Positions 1 through 7,040 are shown, counted from the first letter of the stretch. The stretch is DNA of 8,432 nt from Chthonomonadaceae bacterium (GCA_025355115.1 JANXLO010000492.1:1-8432), one strand, 5' to 3'. Numbers and translations are program-made. The notes: generated by a model not told the origin, from the sequence alone.

Positions 1-47
1 GCTTCACGTTTGAACTCTTCGGTGTAAGACTTGCGCGCAGTGCTCAT
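1..47 (-). CDS. IS3-family transposase OrfA, N-terminal fragment (runs off window)
   Basis: Reading the minus strand from an ATG at 47 gives MSTARKSYTEEFKREA, then the window ends. The pattern of a few basic residues followed by Y/F-T-x-E-F-K-R-E-A is the typical start of the helix-turn-helix OrfA protein of IS3-type insertion sequences (HTH_Tnp_1 family), which binds the element's ends and is usually fused to the DDE OrfB by programmed frameshifting. A GAGGAAA ribosome binding site sits at 51-57 with about 6 bases to the ATG, supporting this start. The gene points the same way as the DUF1501 operon upstream of it and could receive read-through transcription. Only 15 full codons are visible, so the subgroup and whether the element is intact cannot be told. 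Confidence 0.72.
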   Translation of the reverse strand, partial: MSTARKSYTEEFKRE

Positions 48-50
48 GGG

Positions 51-92
51 TTTCCTCGCTTCGTTTGCTGTCAATAGCATACCGCGAAGCGA
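51..92 (-). promoter_or_regulatory. Transposase leader: RBS and inverted repeat
   Basis: An 8-bp perfect inverted repeat, TCGCTTCG at 56-63 and CGAAGCGA at 85-92, is separated by 21 bases. In the minus-strand transcript the 3' arm covers the first two bases of the GAGG Shine-Dalgarno of the transposase (54-57), so folding would hinder ribosome loading. IS10 and IS50 are known to use leader structures of this kind to silence transposase on read-through transcripts; that this one does so is inference. Confidence 0.45.
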
Positions 93-106
93 CACCCCTT
101 AACTCA
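89..106 (-). repeat. Candidate terminal inverted repeat (left end) of the IS element
   Basis: On the minus strand, about 59 bases before the transposase ATG, the sequence reads TGAGTTAAGGGGTGTCGC. It begins with the 5'-TG typical of IS3-family ends, and the distance to OrfA is normal for that family. The other end lies outside the window, so neither the inverted repeat nor a target duplication can be confirmed. Between this point and the DUF1501 stop codon (107-144) only a weak 5-bp inverted repeat (CTGTC 107-111, GACAG 121-125) and the palindrome TCTATAGA (110-117) are seen; there is no T-tract terminator. Confidence 0.3.
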
Positions 107-144
107 CTGTCTATAGATTCGACAGAGGTCCATTTCACGAACTA

Positions 145-1521
145 TCAGGCGAGAAGGTCTTTGACCGGAGCGCCTTTCTCCGTGATGGAGATGGGACGGC
201 CAACCGGAGTCATGAAGCTCTTGGCCGGGTTCATGCCTAGGCAAGTGGAGATCGTTGCGAAGAAGTCGGGCACGATCACCTGCTTGTCCACTACCTTGGT
301 TCCATCGGCATCGGTCTGGCCGTATGCCTGTCCTCCGCGTACCCCTCCTCCTGCCATCACCGCGCTCCAAGCACCGGGGAAGTGATCGCGGCCATCGTTG
401 GCATTGATCTTGGGTGTCCGCCCGAACTCGCCCATCCAGATGACGAGAGTGCTGTCGAGCAGGTGTCGCTCCTCCAGATCCTTGATGAGCGTCGCCATCG
501 CGGGATCGTAAGTGTTCATCTGTTTGGTCACCCGGTTGAAGTTGTCCGTGTGCGTGTCCCAGCCGTCCAGCACGACCTCGACGAACTTCACTCCGGACTC
601 CACCAGCCGGCGGGCCATAAGGCAGCCACGGCCAAAGTTACTGTCCCCGTAGGCAGTCTTGACCGCTTCCGGCTCGTCGGCTATCTCGAACGCCTTGAGA
701 TGCGGAGATCGCATCATGCGAACAGCCTTGCCGTAGACAGCATCGCGTCCTTTGACCTTGATGTCGCCGGTCTCCGCCGAGAACTCATTCTCGAGCATTC
801 CCAGCGCGTTCTGGCGAATATCGAACCGGGTCATGTTGACTCCGGGGGCATATCCGACGTTGGCAGGCGGCTGGCCGGGCTGCTGAATCACGAGCGGGCC
901 GTACTGCACACCGAGGAACCCTGCGCTGAGACTCGGACCGCTGATGCTGACGAAGGACGGCAGATCGAATTTCGGATCGCCAAGTTCTTCGCTTACCCAT
1001 CCGCCGAGGGAGGGATGCGTAATGGTCGGGTTGGGGGAGTAGCCGGTGTGCATCAGATACTGAGCCCGCTGATGGTTGCCCTCTTTGCTGCTCATTCCAC
1101 GCACGATGGCCAGATGGTTCGCGATGTCCGCAATCTGGGGCATGTGCTCGCTGATCTGGACTCCGTCAATGCGGGTCTTGATGGTCTTGAGCGGCCCGCC
1201 AGTCGCGGCTCCTGGCTTAGGGTCCCAGGTGTCGAGGTGGCTTGGCCCGCCGTTCATCCAGAGCAGTATACAGGCTTTGGCTTTTTTGGGCGCACCCGCT
1301 TGCTGCGCGGCCATTGCCGCCCTAGGATCGAGCCACTGCGCCATCATCAGGCTGAGCATCCCGCCAAGCCCGACCTTTATGAAGCTTCGCCTGTCTAGGG
1401 TGGGAGTGGCGAACGAGTCGACGGGGCCGGGACACGAACCGCCGTTCTCTTCCCGAATCCGCTCCTCCTCGACATCCTCGAGGAACTCCAGCTCTTCTTC
1501 GCTTATACTGTTGGGTTTCAT
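145..1521 (-). CDS. DUF1501 family protein, Tat-exported, sulfatase/alkaline-phosphatase-like fold
   Basis: A 458-residue protein. A twin-arginine motif RRSFIK (residues 44-49) followed by a hydrophobic stretch and AMAAQQA (69-75) is a Tat signal, so it should be exported folded. The mature part starts with WMNGGPSHLDTWDPKPG (88-104), the hallmark N-terminal motif of DUF1501. Later come GWDTHTDNF and WMGEFGRTPKIN with GRDHFPG, the D/H-rich metal-site-like motifs that place DUF1501 near the alkaline phosphatase/sulfatase superfamily. The reaction is unknown. The start at 1521 is chosen because GGAGA (1531-1535) lies 9 bases upstream; an in-frame GTG at 1599 would add 26 residues without family support. 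It lies 87 bases after the DUF1553 gene and is very probably co-transcribed. Oddity: the region before the twin arginines is 43 residues long and very acidic. Family assignment is firm; substrate and role are not known. Confidence 0.93.
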   Translation of the reverse strand: MKPNSISEEELEFLEDVEEERIREENGGSCPGPVDSFATPTLDRRSFIKVGLGGMLSLMMAQWLDPRAAMAAQQAGAPKKAKACILLWMNGGPSHLDTWDPKPGAATGGPLKTIKTRIDGVQISEHMPQIADIANHLAIVRGMSSKEGNHQRAQYLMHTGYSPNPTITHPSLGGWVSEELGDPKFDLPSFVSISGPSLSAGFLGVQYGPLVIQQPGQPPANVGYAPGVNMTRFDIRQNALGMLENEFSAETGDIKVKGRDAVYGKAVRMMRSPHLKAFEIADEPEAVKTAYGDSNFGRGCLMARRLVESGVKFVEVVLDGWDTHTDNFNRVTKQMNTYDPAMATLIKDLEERHLLDSTLVIWMGEFGRTPKINANDGRDHFPGAWSAVMAGGGVRGGQAYGQTDADGTKVVDKQVIVPDFFATISTCLGMNPAKSFMTPVGRPISITEKGAPVKDLLA

Positions 1522-1530
1522 GATAGGTAT

Positions 1531-1535
1531 TCTCC
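1531..1535 (-). promoter_or_regulatory. RBS of the DUF1501 gene
   Basis: GGAGA on the minus strand, 9 bases before the ATG at 1521. It decides this start over the in-frame GTG at 1599 and ATG at 1590. The 87-base gap it lies in (1522-1608) also holds a small GGAGC/GCTCC inverted repeat at 1584-1596 with a 3-base loop and no T-tract, so it is not a terminator. Confidence 0.5.
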
Positions 1536-1608
1536 ACGTGAGGCTGCCGGGTGCGAGTCTCGATCGATGCGAAAATTGTCGGCGGAGCATGGCTCCCACG
1601 CTAAAGCA

Positions 1609-3438
1609 CTAGTGATTGAATAGGAACTCACTGGAATTCAGGAGTGCCCAGAACAGATCTTCATAGGCCTGGCCTTTTGCCGTCTTGAAGGCCGGGTCGA
1701 TCCGGTTGGCGGCGCGGGCGAGAGGGTTGAAGCCAGCGTTTGCCTGCTGTCGCTTGCCGCCATTGCCGTTCGCGGGCTTTCCATTCGGGCGCATTGCCTG
1801 CTGCGGTGCGGGCCGCATTGCCGCACCGGAATCGGTCACCAGCTCGCGCGGTTCATTCACGAACTTAGTCCATCTCGTCATCTCGGTCGCGGTCGGCTTG
1901 CGGGAGAGCGTGCGGAGATAGAGGGTCTCGATTTTCTGCGCGTCGCTTCCGGGCATTGTAAGAGTATCGGCGAGTGCTGTACCAGGTATAGGCGTAACGG
2001 AGGTGTTGACGATACCCCCATTAAGCAGCAGCAGAGCCTGCGGGATAGTGCCCTCGAAATCTTTCTGCTCGAACTCTTCATCGACGTCGAAGAGGAAGGA
2101 GAACTGCCTCTCGACATTCAGCTTGATGGCGTCCAGGTTGCCTCCAGCCATCTTTTCGAGCACAGGCTTGGTGTTCGTGGCCTGCACCAAAGAATCCACT
2201 AGCTGCGGCGGATTCATCGGCTTCAGTCGAAACCTGGCCCATAGCGTGTTCCCCGGATCGGTCTTTCCGGCGGGAGCGGAAGAGAGATTGTAGACCTGGG
2301 TTGCACAGATAGTCCGAATAAGATGCTTGAGGTCATACCCGTTCGCGACAAAGTCATCCGACAGGCGAGCCATAAGATCCGGCATTATCGTGGGATTAGA
2401 GGGCCGGAAATCGTCGATCGGCTCTACGAAGCCGCGCCCTAGGAAGTGAGACCACATGCGGTTAACGATGGCCTCGGCGAACCAGGGGTTCTCCCTGGCG
2501 GTCATCCATTGCGCCATAGCCTGACGCCGGTTCGCGGAATCCGAGAAGTCGGTTCCATCCAGCGCGGCGGGCTTCGCAACTGCATAAACTGCTGTATTGC
2601 CCGCTTTTTTGCCGCGAGGGACAAACGGCCGGTTGATATCTATCAAAGAGACTCGATAGTCTCGAGCCATTTTATCCTTGAAGCCCTCAGGATTGACGGG
2701 CTGAGGTCGTGTGTTAAGGAAACAGGCGGTGAACGAGCGAAAATCGGTCTGCTTCCACTTCTCTGTTTTGTGATCGTGGCACTGCGCGCACTGAATTTGA
2801 ACCCCCAGGAACACTTTCGATGCGGTCCCCGAAAGGTCTTCTGGCTTGCCCTGGTAGCGGAGCACCCAATTGGTCGCGCCGTTGATCTGATGGCCATCGG
2901 CATCCGTAGTGCTGGCAGGGGCGAGGCCAAGGCGAATCTTTCGGTTGTCGCCGCCTGCGCTGTTCTGCCCGGTCGCGGAGATGAGATCGTAGACGAATTT
3001 GTTCCAGGGAGTGTTCTTGTCGAACTGCTCCGTTAGCCACAGTCGGAATGCGCTCTTGTCGACGACGCGAGCCTGCTCGACCCGTCCGAACATGAGAGTT
3101 CTGTCCCAATAGTTGGTCCAGTTCGCGACGTATCCTGGGCTGTCGAGGAGATTATCGACGGCCTTTGCGCGCTTGGCGGGGGACTTATCCGCCAGGAACT
3201 CGCTCACGACTTCGGGAGGAGGAATCATTCCGGTGATGTCGAGATAGACGCGCCGCAGATAGCGCGCATCATCTGCCTCAGCCGCGGGAATCACGCCCTC
3301 CTTCTGCCACTCGGCTCGAACCATATGATCGATCTCGGCAGGCTTCAGCGACGAGCTTGACTGGGCATGTGCGATTCCGGAGCTCATGGCTGCGGCCAGC
3401 GCCGCTCCCGCGACAAACAGCTCTTTCCATTTCATCAT
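1609..3438 (-). CDS. DUF1549/DUF1553 domain protein, secreted, CxxCH-containing
   Basis: A 609-residue protein with a Sec signal peptide (residues 1-26: MMKWKE, then an Ala-rich core ending AHAQ). DUF1549 spans roughly 32-245: YLRRVYLDITGMIP (60-73), the NWTNYWDRTLMFG block (106-118) and CAQCHDH (217-223), a CxxCH site able in principle to hold covalent haem. DUF1553 spans roughly 305-600, with FAEAIVNRMWSHFLGRGFVEP (ending at 340), DDFRPSNP (342-349) and the family's usual C-terminus DLFWALLNSSEFLFNH (594-609). Many planctomycete members carry an extra N-terminal cytochrome-type domain; this one lacks it, so it is the short form. Residues about 541-570 are a low-complexity Pro/Gln/Asn/Gly linker. 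The start at 3438 is set by AAGGAG 8 bases upstream and by the signal peptide; a TTG at 3501 is a worse choice. Biochemical role unknown; such genes regularly precede DUF1501 genes, as here. Confidence 0.93.
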   Translation of the reverse strand: MMKWKELFVAGAALAAAMSSGIAHAQSSSSLKPAEIDHMVRAEWQKEGVIPAAEADDARYLRRVYLDITGMIPPPEVVSEFLADKSPAKRAKAVDNLLDSPGYVANWTNYWDRTLMFGRVEQARVVDKSAFRLWLTEQFDKNTPWNKFVYDLISATGQNSAGGDNRKIRLGLAPASTTDADGHQINGATNWVLRYQGKPEDLSGTASKVFLGVQIQCAQCHDHKTEKWKQTDFRSFTACFLNTRPQPVNPEGFKDKMARDYRVSLIDINRPFVPRGKKAGNTAVYAVAKPAALDGTDFSDSANRRQAMAQWMTARENPWFAEAIVNRMWSHFLGRGFVEPIDDFRPSNPTIMPDLMARLSDDFVANGYDLKHLIRTICATQVYNLSSAPAGKTDPGNTLWARFRLKPMNPPQLVDSLVQATNTKPVLEKMAGGNLDAIKLNVERQFSFLFDVDEEFEQKDFEGTIPQALLLLNGGIVNTSVTPIPGTALADTLTMPGSDAQKIETLYLRTLSRKPTATEMTRWTKFVNEPRELVTDSGAAMRPAPQQAMRPNGKPANGNGGKRQQANAGFNPLARAANRIDPAFKTAKGQAYEDLFWALLNSSEFLFNH

Positions 3439-3446
3439 AGTGGTGA

Positions 3447-3452
3447 CTCCTT
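3447..3452 (-). promoter_or_regulatory. RBS of the DUF1549/DUF1553 gene
   Basis: AAGGAG on the minus strand, 8 bases before the ATG at 3438. A near-ideal Shine-Dalgarno that fixes the start at the beginning of the signal peptide. Confidence 0.7.
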
Positions 3453-3558
3453 CGACCAGACTGAGCGTGTACCCGCGACGGGAAAAACGCAGGGTCGGCA
3501 ACTACTTGACTGTACCCAAAGACGCAGCAGGAGAGCAAGAGTTCATTATTTAGCGGGG

Positions 3559-3575
3559 AGGAAATAATATTTCCT
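3559..3575. promoter_or_regulatory. Inverted repeat overlapping the kinase Shine-Dalgarno (operator or translational hairpin)
   Basis: AGGAAAT (3559-3565) and ATTTCCT (3569-3575) are perfect inverted arms around AAT. The left arm overlaps the only good Shine-Dalgarno stretch, GGGGAGG at 3555-3561, which is 18 bases from the ATG at 3580. It could be a protein-binding operator or an RNA hairpin that controls translation. Part of it (ATATTTCCTGA, 3567-3577) recurs in reverse orientation at 7815-7825. Confidence 0.4.
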
Positions 3576-3579
3576 GATT

Positions 3580-6500
3580 ATGAGCGCTCCTTCGCTGTCA
3601 TGCGATGAGCACCCAAGACGAGGGGAGAATTTACAGGCATTAACGGGTATGCTATTCAGTATGGAAACGTTCGATCCACTGCTCGATCCCATGCGACTGA
3701 AGACGCTCCAGAACACCGCCCTGGTCGACAGCGAGGCGGAGCCTGCTTTCGACAGGCTGACGAAATTAGCCATCCGGCTGCTTGACGCGCCGGTCTCGCT
3801 TATGTCGCTGGTCACCCATGAACGTCAGTTTTTCAAAAGCATGGCTATGGGGGCGGAGCAATGGAATCACCAGCTGCGAACTCAGCTGTCCGGCGCTTTC
3901 TGTCCGCATGTGGTACGCTCCGGGCTGCCGTTTATTGTGGAGAACTCCTCTCTAGATGCGACTATAGCCATGAGCCAACATATGTTCGATCTCGATATAG
4001 TTGCCTACTGCGGTATTCCGATCACACTTTCGTGCGGCTGCACGCTGGGATCCTTCTGCGTAATCGATGACAAACCGCGCATCTGGAGCGCGGAGGACAT
4101 AGAGACGATGCAGGCTCTCGCATCCGCCGCCATCTCTGAAATCGAGCTAAGGCTTCAGCTAAGAGAGGCCACGGAATCCAGGGCCAGGCTAGAGCGCATA
4201 AGCCGTGAAAATCTGCTTCTTCAGGACTTGCAGGAAGAGGCAGAGAACGCGCAGGATCGACTCGTGACTATCCTCGAGAAGACCTCCGATTACGTGTGCA
4301 CGGCGAACGTCAATGGCCGTATCACGTACGCAAATATGGCTCAGCGCACACTGGTCTCGCAGCGTCATAGCGACGGCAAACGAAGCATCACGGACTACTA
4401 TCCCGAGTGGGCGGTCAGACTATTGGTGGACGAGGGCATGCCGGCAGCGCTGGCGGCCGGCGTTTGGAGCGGTGAGACCGCATTCTGTCTTCCCGACGGA
4501 CGCACTATTCCACTTTCACTCGTCCTGATTGGACATCGCGCCCAGTCGGGGGAGCACTTTATTTCCGCCATCGCTCGCGACATCTCCGACCGCAAAAAAG
4601 CGGAACAGGCTCTCAAATTGAGCGAGGAGCGCTATCGGCAACTGATCACGGGTGCGGAAGGCGTCGTCTACGAGATCGATTTCCAGACGAACAGCTACGT
4701 CTATTTCGACCCGCATATCGAAGGGATCATTGGTTACTCCGTTGAGGAGCTCACCCCGACGCTCTGGCATCAGCGAGTGGAGACGATCAGGCTCTCCGGC
4801 ATGCTCAAGGAGAGGGACTTTACGGAGGCCAACCACTGCTTCCTCACGGGAGGGCTAGACTACTGGACCGCAGACTATGAGTTTTGCACTCGAAGCGGCA
4901 CCAAACGCTGGCTGTGCGACTCGTCGGTGCCGCTTCGCGATGAAGCTGGCAATGTCCGTGGCGCACTGGGAATACTGCAGGACATCACAGACCGAGTCCA
5001 CTCTGATGAGGCGCTTCGTGAGAGCGAGCTCCGGTTCCGGCATATGGCGGACAGTGCGCCTGCTTTTATCTGGCTGTCGGATTCGGAGGGCGAAGCGACC
5101 TATTTCAATCGTCAGTGGCTGCATTATACCGGTCGTGGGCTTGAGCAGGAGAAGGGGTACGGGTGGGCAGACGGCCTCCACCCTGGGGACTTGACTCGCT
5201 ATCGTGAGGTATTTGGCTATGCCTCTAAAAAACAAATAGAGTACCGCATGGAGTACCGTCTGCGCGACGCCTCGGGCGCCTTTGGCTGGTTTCTTGAAAC
5301 TGGTTCTCCGCGCTTCTCTGCCGACGGGGCGTTTCTGGGATACATTGGCTCCTGCATCGATATTCAGGAGCAGAAAAAGTCACTGGAAGCCAGTCAATTG
5401 AGTGAACGCCGGCTTGCCGAGGCGCAGCAGGTTGCGCATATTGGTAGCTGGGAATTTAGCCGAACAACCGGGCTCATATGGTGGTCGGAAGAGACCTATC
5501 GACTCTATGGTATGGATCCCAGGAGCAAAGCTCCAACTTTCGATGAGCATCTTGAGCAGATCCACCCGAACGATCGCGCCCGATATGACTCTCTGGTGCG
5601 CTCCGCGATGGAGAGCGGCGAGACCTACGATCTCGATTTCCGCAATCTGCTCCCGGACGGTACTTCACGCCACATCATCGCGCACGGCGAGTGCCTCCGC
5701 GATCCGGACGGAAAGATCGGGGTGATGTGGGGCACGGCGCAGGACATAACAGACCGAAAAGCTGCGGAGCAGGATCGTGTGCGTTTGCTCCAGATTATCG
5801 AAGCCACGCCTGACTTTGTGGGCATCAGCGATCTGCGTGGCAGGCTCATGTATATAAATCTCGCGGGACGCGAACTTTTGGGATTGGAGGAGGGTGAGCT
5901 GCCCAACAGCATTTTCCGTTATTACCCCTCCTGGGCGAGAAAACTGATACACAAGGTCGGCATACCAACTGCTCTACGGGAAGGGATGTGGCTGGGTGAA
6001 TCTGCATTCCTGTCGCCTGATGGGAAAGAGACCCCCATGTCTCAGGTGATTCTAGTGCATCGCAATGGAGCGGGCAACGTGGAGTACATTTCGAGCATTG
6101 CGCGTGATCTTACCGAGCGCAAACGCACTGAAGAAGGACATCTGCGTGGAGTTCGCGATCAGGCTGTGAAGGAGGCGATGCTGAAGCGCAACCAGGAGCT
6201 ACAGGCCCTCTCGCGCCGCCTGGTAGAGGTGCAGGAGGAGGAGCGCACACACATCGCCCGCGAACTGCACGATGAGATTGGGCAGAATCTGACGGGCCTA
6301 AAGCTGACTCTGGGAGCGATCCCACGACTACAGGAGGAAGGGCGCGCACGCAATCTAAAGCTGGCAATGGACATCGCGACGGAGCTCATGGGCCAGGTGA
6401 GAGCCATGTCCCTCGAGCTGCGCCCAGGAATGCTCGATGATCTTGGCCTGCTTCCAACGCTGCTGTGGCACAACAAACGATACACCGCGCAGACAGGAGT

Positions 6501-6834
6501 ACAGGTTGAGTTCGAGGAGGAGGGGCTGAAGGACAACCGCTTTGCCCGCGCTTCCGAAACAGCAAGCTATCGGATCGTACAGGAGGCGCTGACCAATGTC
6601 GCCCGCTACGCTGAGGTCGAGTCAGTGCGAGTGAGCGTGCGTCTTGTCCCGGACAAGCTCTATCTGCGAATTGAGGACATGGGCAAAGGCTTTGCGCCCG
6701 AGGAAGTGCTGACGGCCGGAAGGAGCAATGGCCTCGCCGGAATGCGCGAACGTGCTCTGCTGCTCGGCGGCACATTCGGGCTTCAGTCGGCTCCGGGCAG
6801 AGGAACTCGGCTCCTGGTGGAACTGCCATTGTGA
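3580..6834 (+). CDS. Cytosolic hybrid-input sensor histidine kinase: GAF, five PAS, HisKA_3, HATPase_c
   Basis: A 1084-residue kinase without transmembrane segments, so it should sense a cytoplasmic or diffusible signal. Order: GAF (about 45-190), a helical linker (about 187-230), PAS1 (226-343), PAS2 (345-475), PAS3 (480-600), PAS4 (605-730), PAS5 (732-850), a coiled segment, HisKA_3 (880-945), HATPase_c (995-1084). Most PAS units end in a D-I/L-T/S-D/E-R-K-type PAC motif. The phosphoacceptor is H897 in ARELHDEIGQN; D898...Q902 matches the DxxxQ phosphatase motif of this family. ATP-site elements are QEALTNVARYA (1001-1011), EDMGKGF (1032-1038), GLAGMRERA (1051-1059) and GRGT (1073-1076). 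HisKA_3 kinases partner with NarL-type regulators, two of which follow. The start is uncertain: ATGs at 3580, 3649 and 3661 are in frame, and none has a well-placed Shine-Dalgarno; the GAF domain would fit any of them. The signal is not predictable. Confidence 0.95.
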   Translation: MSAPSLSCDEHPRRGENLQALTGMLFSMETFDPLLDPMRLKTLQNTALVDSEAEPAFDRLTKLAIRLLDAPVSLMSLVTHERQFFKSMAMGAEQWNHQLRTQLSGAFCPHVVRSGLPFIVENSSLDATIAMSQHMFDLDIVAYCGIPITLSCGCTLGSFCVIDDKPRIWSAEDIETMQALASAAISEIELRLQLREATESRARLERISRENLLLQDLQEEAENAQDRLVTILEKTSDYVCTANVNGRITYANMAQRTLVSQRHSDGKRSITDYYPEWAVRLLVDEGMPAALAAGVWSGETAFCLPDGRTIPLSLVLIGHRAQSGEHFISAIARDISDRKKAEQALKLSEERYRQLITGAEGVVYEIDFQTNSYVYFDPHIEGIIGYSVEELTPTLWHQRVETIRLSGMLKERDFTEANHCFLTGGLDYWTADYEFCTRSGTKRWLCDSSVPLRDEAGNVRGALGILQDITDRVHSDEALRESELRFRHMADSAPAFIWLSDSEGEATYFNRQWLHYTGRGLEQEKGYGWADGLHPGDLTRYREVFGYASKKQIEYRMEYRLRDASGAFGWFLETGSPRFSADGAFLGYIGSCIDIQEQKKSLEASQLSERRLAEAQQVAHIGSWEFSRTTGLIWWSEETYRLYGMDPRSKAPTFDEHLEQIHPNDRARYDSLVRSAMESGETYDLDFRNLLPDGTSRHIIAHGECLRDPDGKIGVMWGTAQDITDRKAAEQDRVRLLQIIEATPDFVGISDLRGRLMYINLAGRELLGLEEGELPNSIFRYYPSWARKLIHKVGIPTALREGMWLGESAFLSPDGKETPMSQVILVHRNGAGNVEYISSIARDLTERKRTEEGHLRGVRDQAVKEAMLKRNQELQALSRRLVEVQEEERTHIARELHDEIGQNLTGLKLTLGAIPRLQEEGRARNLKLAMDIATELMGQVRAMSLELRPGMLDDLGLLPTLLWHNKRYTAQTGVQVEFEEEGLKDNRFARASETASYRIVQEALTNVARYAEVESVRVSVRLVPDKLYLRIEDMGKGFAPEEVLTAGRSNGLAGMRERALLLGGTFGLQSAPGRGTRLLVELPL
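4396..4599 (+). repeat. Intragenic repeat, copy 1 (C-terminal part of PAS1)
   Basis: Encodes residues 273-340, YYPEWA...RDISDRK. About half of the residues are identical, with a single one-residue gap, to residues 781-848 of the same protein (PAS5). The two other-type PAS domains between them do not share this block. Confidence 0.7.
5920..6123 (+). repeat. Intragenic repeat, copy 2 (C-terminal part of PAS5)
   Basis: Encodes residues 781-848, YYPSWA...RDLTERK, the partner of the block at 4396-4599. Shared landmarks are YYPxWA, a G-x-P-x-A-L step, W-x-G-E-x-A-F, PDG, and SIARD near the end. This copy leads directly into the dimerisation/phosphoacceptor segment. Confidence 0.7.
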
Positions 6835-7040
6835 GCCAAATCAGCGCCTATCCTCACTTGTGAAGGCGCGAGGTGTGCTTGAATCGAGTTCGGAGAAGAA
6901 TGCCTGCAGTACGAGAGATCCCCGCAGCGTAGTAGTCACGAACTACCCGCTCAATGGAGTTGATGTAGAGGAAACGGATTTTACTGTGTAAACGAAAAGA
7001 ACAGTCACTGATGTCGGTTCCAGACAAAAGGAGGTCTATT
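6835..7040 (+). other. Kinase-regulator intergenic region with a weak promoter candidate
   Basis: 206 bases between the kinase stop and the regulator's TTG start, with no terminator hairpin. TTGATG (6960-6965) and TACTGT (6982-6987), 16 bases apart, are a weak sigma70-like match (4 of 6 and 3 of 6), so the regulator could have its own promoter or be read from the kinase transcript. A short open stretch from GTG 6860 to 6991 has no ribosome binding site and is not called a gene. Confidence 0.3.
7027..7035 (+). promoter_or_regulatory. Strong RBS fixing the TTG start of the first regulator
   Basis: AAAGGAGGT is an almost perfect anti-16S match. It lies inside the reading frame if the upstream ATG at 7011 is used, but 6 bases (from GGAGG) before the TTG at 7041, which is therefore the better start. 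Confidence 0.75.

Larger units (their letters stand above)
3439..3579. promoter_or_regulatory. Divergent promoter region between the DUF operon and the sensor kinase
   Basis: 141 bases separate the two divergent starts and must hold promoters for both. On the minus strand TTGCTC and TACAGT, 18 bases apart, form a possible sigma70-type promoter for the DUF operon. On the plus strand no convincing -35/-10 pair is visible; TTGACT at 3506-3511 has no good -10 at the right distance. The region ends in a palindrome next to the kinase start. Confidence 0.45.

Noticed and set aside
69..74. Perfect TTGACA on the minus strand before the transposase
   Set aside because: It is only about 21 bases from the start codon, so the -10 would fall in the start region, and none is there. 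Not called as a promoter.
107..125. CTGTC/GACAG inverted repeat after the DUF1501 gene as a terminator
   Set aside because: Only five base pairs with a nine-base loop and no T-tract in the minus direction.
382..1398. Long plus-strand open frame of 338 codons
   Set aside because: It lies antisense within the DUF1501 gene, whose motifs are clear; it has no recognisable domain and no ribosome binding site.
1522..1599. Extension of DUF1501 to GTG 1599
   Set aside because: The added residues are basic and unlike the family, and a Shine-Dalgarno precedes the ATG at 1521 instead.
3439..3501. N-terminal extension of the DUF1553 protein to a TTG at 3501
   Set aside because: It would put 21 residues before a clean signal peptide and ignore the well-placed AAGGAG at 3447-3452.
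6860..6991. 43-codon frame from GTG in the kinase-regulator gap
   Set aside because: No ribosome binding site, no family resemblance; treated as chance.
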